DNA of 60,000 nt from Tubulanus polymorphus (Eukaryota > Nemertea > Palaeonemertea > Tubulaniformes > Tubulanidae): the NCBI RefSeq assembly GCF_964204645.1, contig NC_134029.1, forward strand, positions 11,276,850-11,336,849. The letters are read 5' to 3'. Made by a program: the position numbers and the translations under genes. Below the pieces are notes generated by a model, which saw nothing but the letters and a program-made list of their open reading frames with translations, made no database searches and was not told the origin of the DNA. Positions 33,191 through 41,508 of the stretch are shown one piece after another; position 1 is the first letter of the stretch; the number at the start of each line of letters is the position of its first letter.

Positions 33191-33981
33191 TTATGTGCGT
33201 GTTAGATAATTATCATTACTATCTGAATCACTTTCATCATACCCTAACAATTTAATCAAACTCTCTACCGAATCATCATTAAATTCTTCATTATAATCCT
33301 TTTTCATCCTATCTGCCGCATAATCAATTTTTTCGACTACTTTACGTTTCGTCCAATCTATATAATCTTCATTATCAATATGCTTTCATTGTCATCTTTC
33401 TTAGTGTGTGACTCCAACATTTCATTTACAATGTTTGATCCTAATATTTTTTTAGCAGCAGATAAATCTTATTCATCATTACTAGGTTCCTTAGATAAAA
33501 ATTCACCTAATGAATCTTTATATAAATCTTTACCATTTACTTTTTTATTTGAAACAAACTTTGATATATATCGATATGGGTGTTCTATAAGTTCTCTTAT
33601 ACCAACACGCTCTATTACATTAGTCATATGTGAAGCTGTATTCATATGATTATTCCAATTTGATTGACTGTTTGAAAATTCACCTTTACAGTAGCCACAA
33701 TAATTTCTATTTTCACTTATATTTAATATTATTTCATTATTTGATGTAGAAGGTAAAACATTATTTGATGTAGAATGTAAAACATTATTATCAATTTCAT
33801 TACTTAAATTATCAGCAACTTCACTTTTATTATTATCGATTTCTATTAGTTCAGTTTTATAATTTTTGAAAATAGGATCAAATATCAAAGCTATATTACG
33901 AGGTATTATATAATATAAGCCATCATTATTTTCATGTTTATCGATGTATGGAATATGTTTATTTACTTTACCTGCATCCAT
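33191..33981 (-). pseudogene. Zinc-finger protein of unknown role, disrupted (B)
   Basis: The leftward gene starts at ATAAATGG. Its first 170 residues include a C2H2-type finger, CGYCKGEFSNSQSNWNNHMN with the histidines in HMNTASH (about residues 93-116), and a YIIPRN segment near 25. After an in-frame stop at 33469-33471 the same frame continues (AAKKILG, then HTKKDDN), and after a further frameshift near 33380 a charged tail ends at TAA 33191-33193. The whole was about 260 residues. It is the gene farthest downstream in the leftward cluster, next to the capsid gene. Family not recognised. A single viral-type C2H2 finger suggests nucleic-acid or protein binding. Confidence 0.6.
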
Positions 33982-34013
33982 TTATTATAAATTTTTTTAT
34001 TAAAATTAAAATT

Positions 34014-35269
34014 CTAATACATAACACTATTTAATTGAGAATTTACAATATTTAATTGTGCGTCAGATATAATATAAATTTGCATTTTGAAATTTAAGCT
34101 TCCTTTTTTCTTTGTCTTGAATAACTGTATTCCATCTTTAGTGTTCTGTAATTTTTTTCCAGAACCATGTAATAAGTTATCCTCTGTTGTTCTAAAATCT
34201 AACCATAGTGCATATTTATTACCGGTATAATAATCAATTTGATTAATATTACAATTTTCAGATGATTTTACGTTTTCATTCACAAAATGTTTTCTAATTT
34301 CTGGCCACTGATCTATCATTCTCATTCCTTGACAAAATATTTTATTTGCTATTCCTTCGATAGTAATTTCTACTTTTGTTATTTCAGGATTATAATACTT
34401 ATCGACCTGTATTGTGCCATTAGAATATGTTGCAATTGTGAAAAATATTAATATACCTTTAATAGATCTTCTTGGGAAGTTAATATTCTCATTAATTATT
34501 TCATCACGTGCATTAATAGCTACAGTTTTAAATTTATCAATTTAATCATATAATAATGAAAATCCTTGATTGTATTGAGTTTGAATTGTGTTAGCAATAT
34601 TTTCATCAGTTACTGTATCATATTCTAAACATATATTCGATAATTTATAACCCATATCTTTAACAACACTAGATAATACAATTTCATTTACAGGAGCAAA
34701 TGTTATTTCGAATATAACATCTTCTTGAATTGCGTATTTATATAAAGGTGCATTATTATTTATCAATTCAAACTCTAATGGAATTTGATATTTGCTTCCA
34801 TAAATCTTTTTAATCAAATTATCTACGTCATTAGTTACTACTGCATTATTAGCTTCTGATCTGAAAGAGTTAATTTATTTTGATTTTCTGATTGGATGCC
34901 TTGGAAAATCATATTATTTCTATTTTCTTTAGTTAACCATAAATCTTTATAATGCATAGATAAATTAAAATCATCTAATGAGAAAACTGTTTCTGGACCA
35001 ATCTTTATAGTTAATTTTTTAATCAAATATCTTCCAACGTTATCAACAACATAATTATTATTATTACCAGTTACTTTTATATCGGCTGATAAATAAATAC
35101 TATTTGGACCATAAAAAGTATTTTGTGTTAATCTGGGGATTCTAACATATAAAGTTTCATCGGGATTAATATTAGAAGGATTATGAGTAATTATATGATG
35201 TGATCTTTCTGCTTTAATAGCATTAGATATTCTATGATTCTTAGAAGGATTTATATAACTCCCACTCAT
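34014..35269 (-). pseudogene. Double-jelly-roll major capsid protein, two lesions (B)
   Basis: The leftward gene of about 418 codons begins at AAATAAATGAG. N-terminal features (ETLYVRIPRL at about 39-48, YLSADIKV, VGRYLIKKLTIKIG near 80, DLWLTKENRNNMIFQGIQ near 110) fit the Polinton/adintovirus major capsid protein family, which forms the pseudo-hexameric shell. The middle (PLEFELINNNAPLYKYAI) and C-terminal part (CQGMRMIDQW, YALWLDFRTTED) also fit. A frameshift lies near 34840-34865 and an in-frame stop at 34542-34544. The same region of C2 (59386-60000) reads through without break. It heads the structural gene run and is followed 32 bases later by the zinc-finger gene. Confidence 0.78.
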
Positions 35270-35288
35270 TTATTTAACAAAAAATTAA

Positions 35289-36106
35289 TTATCTATTTTT
35301 TATCATATTCACTAACCCAAAAATAATAGCACTTACAACTGTAATTAAAAATAAAATAATATGTTCAGCAGCAAAGTTAAGAATATTCCCAGCAGATTTC
35401 AATATAAAACCAACAATTGATGCAATAACTCTGGGTAAAGCTGCAGCAGATGTTTTAGATAGTTCCCATAAATATTTTGCTAATTTTTTAAACCATCCTT
35501 AACTTTATCTTGTATAGAATTATTTTCATTCGGGGGTTTATCTGGTTTATTAGGATTTGGTGTAGATTTCAGTGAATTTGATATAGCTAAACCATTTGTT
35601 GTAAATACCATAGTTACAGCTGTTAGAATTGAAAGAATTGTTATACCTTCTAATTTAAATAACAATTTTATTCTATCTTTCAATGATATTTCAGAATCTG
35701 GTTTTATTATTAAATCTTTAAAAATAACTTTTAATTTTCTAATATGATTAAGATCATATGATTTTAATAATATATCTCTTTCTTTTTCCTGAAATTCTTT
35801 GTTATATTTTAAATCATCTATTTCTTTTTCTAAAGCTAACTTTCTGCTTTCATAAACAGCTTCCTCTATTACTTGAAGATCTCTATTTAATTCTAATTTT
35901 TTTAATTCTTCATTTGCATTAGTTAATTCTTTTTCTAACATGGTTATTTTAGAAAATCTCATCTTAATATTAGCAATTTCACCAGCTGATTCTTGCATAC
36001 CTTTTATTTCTCTACGTGATTGTTCAGGAAATGCTTCCAATTCATCATCAGTTAAATCAATCATTATTCCAGTTTCAGTACCGGGTGTATCTAAAACACT
36101 AATCAT
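35289..36106 (-). pseudogene. Coiled-coil membrane protein, frameshifted near the end (B)
   Basis: The start codon overlaps the stop of the upstream 36103-36960 gene by four bases (ATGA), so the two are translationally linked. Residues 45-125 form a long charged coiled coil (LEKELTNANEELKKLELNRD). A hydrophobic segment at about 150-178 (GITILSILTAVTMVF) is followed by a Pro/Asn linker. Near 35490 the frame shifts, and the continuation encodes an amphipathic segment and a second membrane helix (IILFLITVVSAIIFGLV) ending at 35289. No named family recognised. A virion membrane or entry-associated role is only a guess from topology. Confidence 0.6.
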
Positions 36107-36960
36107 ATCTTCTTCATTGTATCCAGTAAGTTATCTAAATGTTTTCCTAATTGTAATTGACTTGAATCATTATCGATTGGTTGAATATCTCTTCTCGATG
36201 TTTCTGGTGTTGAAGATCTTAATCTATCTAATCGATCTGCGAAATCTTCATCATTTTCTGGGTCAACAGAAGTAGGATTTGGATTTGAATTTTTAAATGG
36301 TGAATAATTGTTAATATCAATATTCGGAATTGGTTCTTCTTCATTTATTCTATCGAGTGCATTCCATATAATTCTGAGAAATTCTCTACCGCCTATTGAA
36401 CCTTCAATTGTAGATAATGCTAACATTCCAGGTTCAAACATATTTTCTTGTCCCATTTTAGATAATTGAATTGTTACAGTATTCCTATTTAATTCAAGAT
36501 TATAATACCATGAATCATTTTTAAATTCTAAATTATTCATGAAAAATGGGTCATCTTTTAAAATTTGCATTACAACATCTTCTGAATCAATTTCATATAT
36601 TACTTCTTTTGGTAATAATTCGTTAACAATTGTATCTGTTACTCTAGATTTCATTCGATATAATTCCATGGGTTTATCAGGATATTTTTCTTGTTGTTTT
36701 TCTAATAGATTCATTAATTCTTTTCTTTCTGTTATAGTTGTAATTCTACCACTTTCAGGGGCTTTTGAATATTTATTTAATTTTTCACGTACTTCGGCAT
36801 TAATTCCATCATAATCATCATCTTCACCTAAATTAGTATTATATGCTGTTTCATCATCCTTATCAATATTAGTTTCATTAAATTCAGGTTGTGGTTCATC
36901 ACTTATACCGGGGGCGTCATCAAAAGTACCCATTGGAATATCTTCTCCACCTTTTGCCAT
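36103..36960 (-). CDS. Acidic structural-type protein, 285 aa, intact (B)
   Basis: Uninterrupted. The start is in TATGTAAATGG, 17 bases downstream of the previous gene end. The N-terminus is acidic and disordered (GEDIPMGTFDDAPGISDEPQ), the middle 65-195 is a predicted folded domain with many charged helices (MNLLEKQQEKYPDKPMELYR; EPGMLALSTIEGSIGGREF), and the tail is Asp/Ser/Pro rich. No transmembrane segment. Not recognised as a known family. Its place between capsid-cluster genes and its overlap with the coiled-coil membrane protein suggest a virion role. Confidence 0.65.
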   Translation of the reverse strand: MAKGGEDIPMGTFDDAPGISDEPQPEFNETNIDKDDETAYNTNLGEDDDYDGINAEVREKLNKYSKAPESGRITTITERKELMNLLEKQQEKYPDKPMELYRMKSRVTDTIVNELLPKEVIYEIDSEDVVMQILKDDPFFMNNLEFKNDSWYYNLELNRNTVTIQLSKMGQENMFEPGMLALSTIEGSIGGREFLRIIWNALDRINEEEPIPNIDINNYSPFKNSNPNPTSVDPENDEDFADRLDRLRSSTPETSRRDIQPIDNDSSQLQLGKHLDNLLDTMKKI

Positions 36961-36976
36961 TTACATAATAAAAAAA

Positions 36977-38302
36977 TTAAAATTTAAAATATAATATTCC
37001 TCCGATTACAATTCCTATACAATTTATAGCTAATTTAGCATTTTCATGGGATTTATTATCATCATTTAGTTTAATTATTTCATGTTGAATAATATCAGTT
37101 TTAATATTTTCTGTAGTATTGTAATCTTTTATTTTAGAATCATTATTTAATTTAATATTCTTAGTTTTAGTTTCTGTTGATTGAATATGTTTTTAATTTT
37201 TTACACCTTCCATTAATTTTGGAGCAGTGATAATCTTTTTATTTATATCATTTAATCCAAATGAATTATTTATTGTTGCAGTTTTAATTAGATTATTGTA
37301 ACCAATTATATTTCCCATCTTTAATACTAAATCATTAGAAATAATTAATAGATTAGGGCCTATACAATAATTTAATCTAATATGTGATTTATCTAAATAA
37401 TTTTGGTACCTAACTATGTTTTCTGGAATCGATCTATTTTTATCATTATGAATGAAATCTTCAAATAATACTTTGAATTGTTTCTGTGTATCAAATGAAG
37501 TGTTATCATTTCCAACTATTGGTGATCTTGTTTCAACTTGCGCACCTAGAATACATCTCAAATAAGTTCTAATTGATTGATTTATTCTTTGTATTCCAGC
37601 TTTAGTAAAACCTTCACTATTTTCTAAAATCAAATTAATCCAACCATTATTATTTTGTTGTTGAATATTATTATAATATTTTGGTAATTCATTCAAATTT
37701 ACTGTTCTTATATATGTATTTGTCATTATTTTTCCAAATTCTTTAGTATATAATATTCCTAATCCACCCATTGCACCAATTTTTGATCTAAAATCATTAT
37801 TTGAATTAATATTAAATTCATTACATATTTTATAAAACTTAGAAAAATTAATATTATTATTTAGTTCATTAAAGTATTTTGAACCTGGTAAAGGACATTC
37901 TAATTCATCTAATATTAATTTTATTTGCAAATATGTATGAAATCTAAAAAGTGATAACATCAATGGTAAACTTGGTTTGTTTAAATGATCATTCCAACTT
38001 ATACTGCATCCTGTTGTTGCACAATAAACAGCAAAATTTAATTGGTTCTGCCAATACATCATATTAGATTTTAATAACCATTGTTTTGCCTCATTTAAAT
38101 TTTTAAAATTAATTACGTAAATATTGAATATATTTTCCATCTTTGCATTAAAATTATTAGTTTCAGTAACATAAATATCTAAATTAATTAATGAATTTAA
38201 AACTTCATTTCTATATGAAATATCTTTATTAAAATCTATTGCAGGAATATTATATTTGATTGATTTATTATATTGAAAAGCTTTTGGAAAACTACCTACC
38301 AT
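36977..38302 (-). pseudogene. Conserved Polinton protein with CATTGC motif and C-terminal TM, one stop (B)
   Basis: The first 369 codons are open (start in ATATAAATGG), with WLLKSNMMYWQNQLNFAVYC and ATTGCSIS near residues 90-110, a motif I associate with uncharacterised proteins of animal Polintons. An in-frame stop at 37193-37195 is followed in the same frame by 70 more codons that end with a plausible membrane helix (IGIVIGGILYF) and a stop at 36977. The original protein was about 440 residues. Function unknown; its size and position in the structural cluster suggest a virion component. Confidence 0.6.
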
Positions 38303-38339
38303 TTATATAATAAAACAATTAATAATTAACTAATTCTTT

Positions 38340-38753
38340 TTATAATTTATCTGGTTCTTCAACTGTTATATGACCATGTAAACTTATTATATAATCTAAT
38401 GTGTTTTTTAATCTATTACTTTCTTTTATATTAGTTTTAATTTTTTCTTTATTACTTTTTATATTTAATTTTGAACTTATACCAGTTAAAACACTTGAAC
38501 TTAATCCTAGCACGCCAATTGATATAGCTAAAGGTGTTAATGGACTGAATATTGCTAGAAATGTTATTACAGAACTAATTGTAACTGAACCACTTATAAT
38601 AAAATAATGTATAATTTTACTTTTTAAATATTTTTTCTTTTTTATCTTTAAGTCACTTTCAAATTCTAATATTTGTTTTTCTAAATATATTTTTAATTTA
38701 GTTTTATTTATATCATGAGGAATAATATCAATATTATCAACTTTATCATCCAT
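38340..38753 (-). CDS. Small two-TM membrane protein, 137 aa (B)
   Basis: Intact. Charged N-terminal 45 residues, then two adjacent hydrophobic segments (FIISGSVTISSVITFLAIF and LAISIGVLGLSSSVL, about 52-90), then a charged coiled-coil-like tail. The start lies in GCTAAATAAATGG downstream of a TTTTTTT tract. No family recognised. It is probably a virion or host-membrane protein, by topology only. Confidence 0.6.
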   Translation of the reverse strand: MDDKVDNIDIIPHDINKTKLKIYLEKQILEFESDLKIKKKKYLKSKIIHYFIISGSVTISSVITFLAIFSPLTPLAISIGVLGLSSSVLTGISSKLNIKSNKEKIKTNIKESNRLKNTLDYIISLHGHITVEEPDKL

Positions 38754-38772
38754 TTATTTAGCAAAAAAATTA

Positions 38773-39195
38773 CTAATTAGTAAATTTATATGCTACAAAT
38801 ATAACAATAACTGTTCCACCTAAAATCCAAATTATTTCATATTTCTGTTGTTCTTTACTTGGGGTATAATAATCTGATAATTTAGGTTTGTATAGATGTA
38901 ATTTTTCTTTGTTGGTTACTGCGTTATATAAACTCATTGCATCATCAACTGATTGAAAATCTCTATGTGAAATCTTCTTATCATATAATTCTTTGTTAAT
39001 ATAATCCATATAGTTTTGTCTCTTTTCTCTGTATTCTTCTGAAGCTTTATTGTATTTCTCTAATGCTAAGTTATGTCTTTTTTGTTCCGATAATGATCCA
39101 TTTTTATCAATATGCTTAAATAAATAACCACCACCAGTAAATGCTAAAGCGTTAACAATTGCCGATCCTATAATATTTATGATTGCAGAAGCCAT
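38773..39195 (-). CDS. Small membrane protein with two terminal TM segments, 140 aa (B)
   Basis: Intact. N-terminal hydrophobic segment (IINIIGSAIVNALAFTGGGY), central charged helical region (HNLALEKYNKASEEYREKRQ), KLSDYYTPSKEQQKYE near 105-120, and a C-terminal membrane helix (IIWILGGTVIVIFVAY). The LALEK...KKR/...KLSDYYTPS layout resembles uncharacterised proteins I know from other animal Polintons. Start context GCTAAATAAATGG, identical to that of its downstream neighbour. Function unknown. Confidence 0.62.
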   Translation of the reverse strand: MASAIINIIGSAIVNALAFTGGGYLFKHIDKNGSLSEQKRHNLALEKYNKASEEYREKRQNYMDYINKELYDKKISHRDFQSVDDAMSLYNAVTNKEKLHLYKPKLSDYYTPSKEQQKYEIIWILGGTVIVIFVAYKFTN

Positions 39196-39222
39196 TTATT
39201 TAGCAAAAAAATTATGGACTTA
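39196..39222 (-). promoter_or_regulatory. T-tract plus ATAAATG start motif (example)
   Basis: Upstream of the gene starting at 39195 the minus strand reads AATTTTTTTGCTAAATAAAT then G. Near-identical arrangements (A/T-rich T-tract, 6-10 bases, then TAAATG at the start codon) precede starts at 35269, 36960, 38302, 38753, 39697, 33981, 40493, 56787, 57325, 58227, 59355 and, on the + strand, 29188, 30135, 30737, 32231. It resembles a poxvirus-late type initiator, by analogy only. Confidence 0.6.
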
Positions 39223-39697
39223 TATAGGAGGAATATATTTTTGTTTTTCCAAATAATCAATAGTTAAATTAGATAAAGTAACTGCTAATGTTAATTTTAA
39301 AATATCATTTATATCAAATCTATCAACATTAACACTTCCCATTTTGAATACTTTTTTTAATACCATTACCAAAACTATCTTCAAAATATTTAGTTATTTT
39401 ATTTATGATTATTTCAACATTTATAGCATTATTAGTTTCATGATTATCATATATTTTGGATAATATGTTTTTAATATCATCAATAATTCCATCTTCATTT
39501 AATTCATAATATTCTAAAGGTGTTTTAATTAAATCAATTACTTTTTCTATATTATAATTTTCCTTATTAATCATTGATGCATTGTTAAATGATTTACTTT
39601 TTATATCAGTAATTACATCATTTAGTTTAATTCTCATTTCTTTACCATGTTTAAAATCAAACACAAAACATATACTCGGTCCAACAGTTATATTCAT
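39220..39697 (-). pseudogene. Protein of about 160 aa, frameshifted at a poly-A run (B)
   Basis: The first frame (39697 to a stop at 39329) starts MNITVGPSICFVFDFKHGKE. Just before its end, at the A-run near 39343-39352, the other frame continues as MGSVNVDRFDINDILKLTLA and ends at 39220. The two frames overlap by about 14 bases, which fits one gene with a homopolymer indel, or less likely a separate 40-codon gene. No family recognised. Flanked by the membrane protein and the penton-like gene. Confidence 0.5.
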
Positions 39698-39714
39698 TTA
39701 TGTAGTGAAAAAAA

Positions 39715-40493
39715 TTACTCTCTACATCTTATAACTAATTCATATATCACAGGAAAGTTATTCAAATCAATTAGATATATATTATGATTTCTCATTTCTA
39801 ATCTAAAATTATTAAATTTAGGAATGCATGGTTTGAAATCACATTATGTTAAATTATAATTCATTTGTGTTCCAAATTCTTTAACATTCTTCAATGGTAA
39901 AATACATTCTTCAATGGTAAAATGTTTAATAAACCAGAATTACAAGTTATAACTTTAGGTGCTTCGAATGTTTTTGTAAGATCTATTAAATTGCAATAAA
40001 TATAAAAGTGTGTAAAAGGCATTATATTTGGTGTAGCATCAGCATTGCGTATCCTTACATCTGGGGTTATTCCTAAAATTTTAGCTAAAGGTTTTTTAAC
40101 TAGAAATTGATGTTGATCTTCGTTACCTAATTTTATTCTTATTTTATCAGAGCTATCACTTTTAATCAGTCTTAATCCAAATCCAGCAGATGCACCAATT
40201 TTCAACCGAGCTCTTCTATTAATTTCCTGCGCTAATGTATCTAAATTATATAATCCTGGTTTAAGATAAAGATGAAACCATTTACTTTTATTTCTATCAT
40301 GAATTAAAAAGACTCTATGTTCAATAGACTTATCCGATACATTGTAAAAAGAATTACATAAACTTATATTTACTAATTTTAAATCAACACAATTCTTAAA
40401 TTCTCTATCTAATTGTACTAGTAAATTATGTGATTTATAATTAGTAAGTCTTCTTGAATCAACAAATATTCTGTATTCTTTTAATTCTACCAT
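39715..40493 (-). pseudogene. Penton-like minor capsid protein, broken by a 20 bp tandem duplication (B)
   Basis: The N-terminal 200 codons (EYRIFVDSRRLTNYKSHNLL; VDLKLVNISLCNSFYNVSD; KPGLYNLDTLAQEINRRA) have the alternating beta pattern and the start seen in Polinton/adintovirus minor capsid (penton) proteins. The frame is lost where a 20-base unit (ACATTCTTCAATGGTAAAAT on the + strand) occurs twice in a row near 39882-39922. Beyond it the original frame resumes for about 60 codons with one further stop and ends at 39715. The penton call rests on general resemblance and cluster position, not on a catalytic motif. Confidence 0.55.
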
Positions 40494-40507
40494 TTATTTT
40501 AAATATT

Positions 40508-40879
40508 TTATTCGAAATCTATTTCATGGTGCCCTTTTTCATTCTTACCCTTATATATGAAATAGAAATCACCAGAACATAATTCTTCTAAATCTTCACT
40601 TGATAATCTATGAAATCTATCCGGTAAATATGTTCTGAATTTATATGTATTTCCTTTTAATCCTTCATATTCTAAGTGGATAACTAATTTACTACCATAT
40701 CTATTAGTAACTGTATCAATATGTTTAATTAAATATTTCTTATGAATTGTTAATTCTGTTAACTTCTTAAATTTATAATCTACTGATTTGACATTTGAAG
40801 TATCTTTTATTCTATCTAGAAATGATTTGTTGTTCTCACTGTGTACTGTGTACTTGTTTACTCTCCATTTATAATACAT
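40508..40879 (-). CDS. Small conserved replication-module protein, OB-fold-like pattern (B)
   Basis: Intact, 123 residues. IHKKYLIKHIDTVTNRYGSK, then beta-rich VIHLEYEGLKGNTYKFRTYL, PDRFHRLSSEDLEEL and IYKGKNEKGHHEIDF. It is homologous to the proteins at 50051-50376 and 55913-56239 (FLPDKW, LSTEEL, YHGKNEDGHHDLEI). The pattern resembles small OB-fold-like proteins common in animal Polintons, so a ssDNA-binding role is plausible but unproven. Its upstream 60 bases closely match those of the DNA polymerase gene, which suggests co-regulation. Confidence 0.6.
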   Translation of the reverse strand: MYYKWRVNKYTVHSENNKSFLDRIKDTSNVKSVDYKFKKLTELTIHKKYLIKHIDTVTNRYGSKLVIHLEYEGLKGNTYKFRTYLPDRFHRLSSEDLEELCSGDFYFIYKGKNEKGHHEIDFE

Positions 40880-41508
40880 ATTTTAATTAAAATTGATTTT
40901 AGAAGTTATTAGATTAATATTTTAAGAGTAATAGGGAATTAGTTGTTCTAGATTAAAGGTTGAGAGGGATTTATAATATGAATATAATACCCCCTATGTC
41001 TTTATTGTCTTTAGTAGTTTTAGTACATAAAGAATAAATCTTTATATCATCAATACTTTAAAGATAAAATAGAAATACTAAACTACTAAAGACAATAAAG
41101 ACATAGATATATATATATTACTGTTTCAATAATAATATTTATTTATCCGATAGATTTTATATATTACTTTTTCAATAATAATATTTATTCATCTGATAGA
41201 TTTTATATATTACTTTTTCAATAATAATATTTTTCTTATTCCACAGATTTATTATATATATTTTATTCAGTAATATTTGTTTATCTCACAGATTTATTAT
41301 ATATTACTGTTTCAGCAATGATAAATCTATTTCTTTATTGTCTTTAGTAGTTTAGTAGTTTTAAAAATAATTTTATTCACTACTTAAAATATAAAGATTT
41401 ATTCTTTATGTACTAAAAGTACTAAAAGTACTAAAGACAATAAAGACATAGAGTCACTGTGTGCTTGTTTACTCTCCATTTGTAATTCATATTTTTATTA
41501 AAATTTGA
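40880..41508. repeat. Non-coding block with inverted repeats and an internal relic of an element end
   Basis: 40926-40970 has AGTAATAGGGAATTAG and AAAGGTTGAGAGGG, a degraded copy of the terminal sequence at 45629-45674. Long inverted arms lie at 40996-41050 and 41388-41450 (TATGTCTTTATTGTCTTTAG and complement), with a second inner pair. Between them (41118-41325) are imperfect tandem units CAATAATAATATTTATTCAT. 41453-41515 repeats the start region of the small gene (TGCTTGTTTACTCTCCATTT). It separates the polymerase from the rest and may act as origin or regulatory region. Confidence 0.75.
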
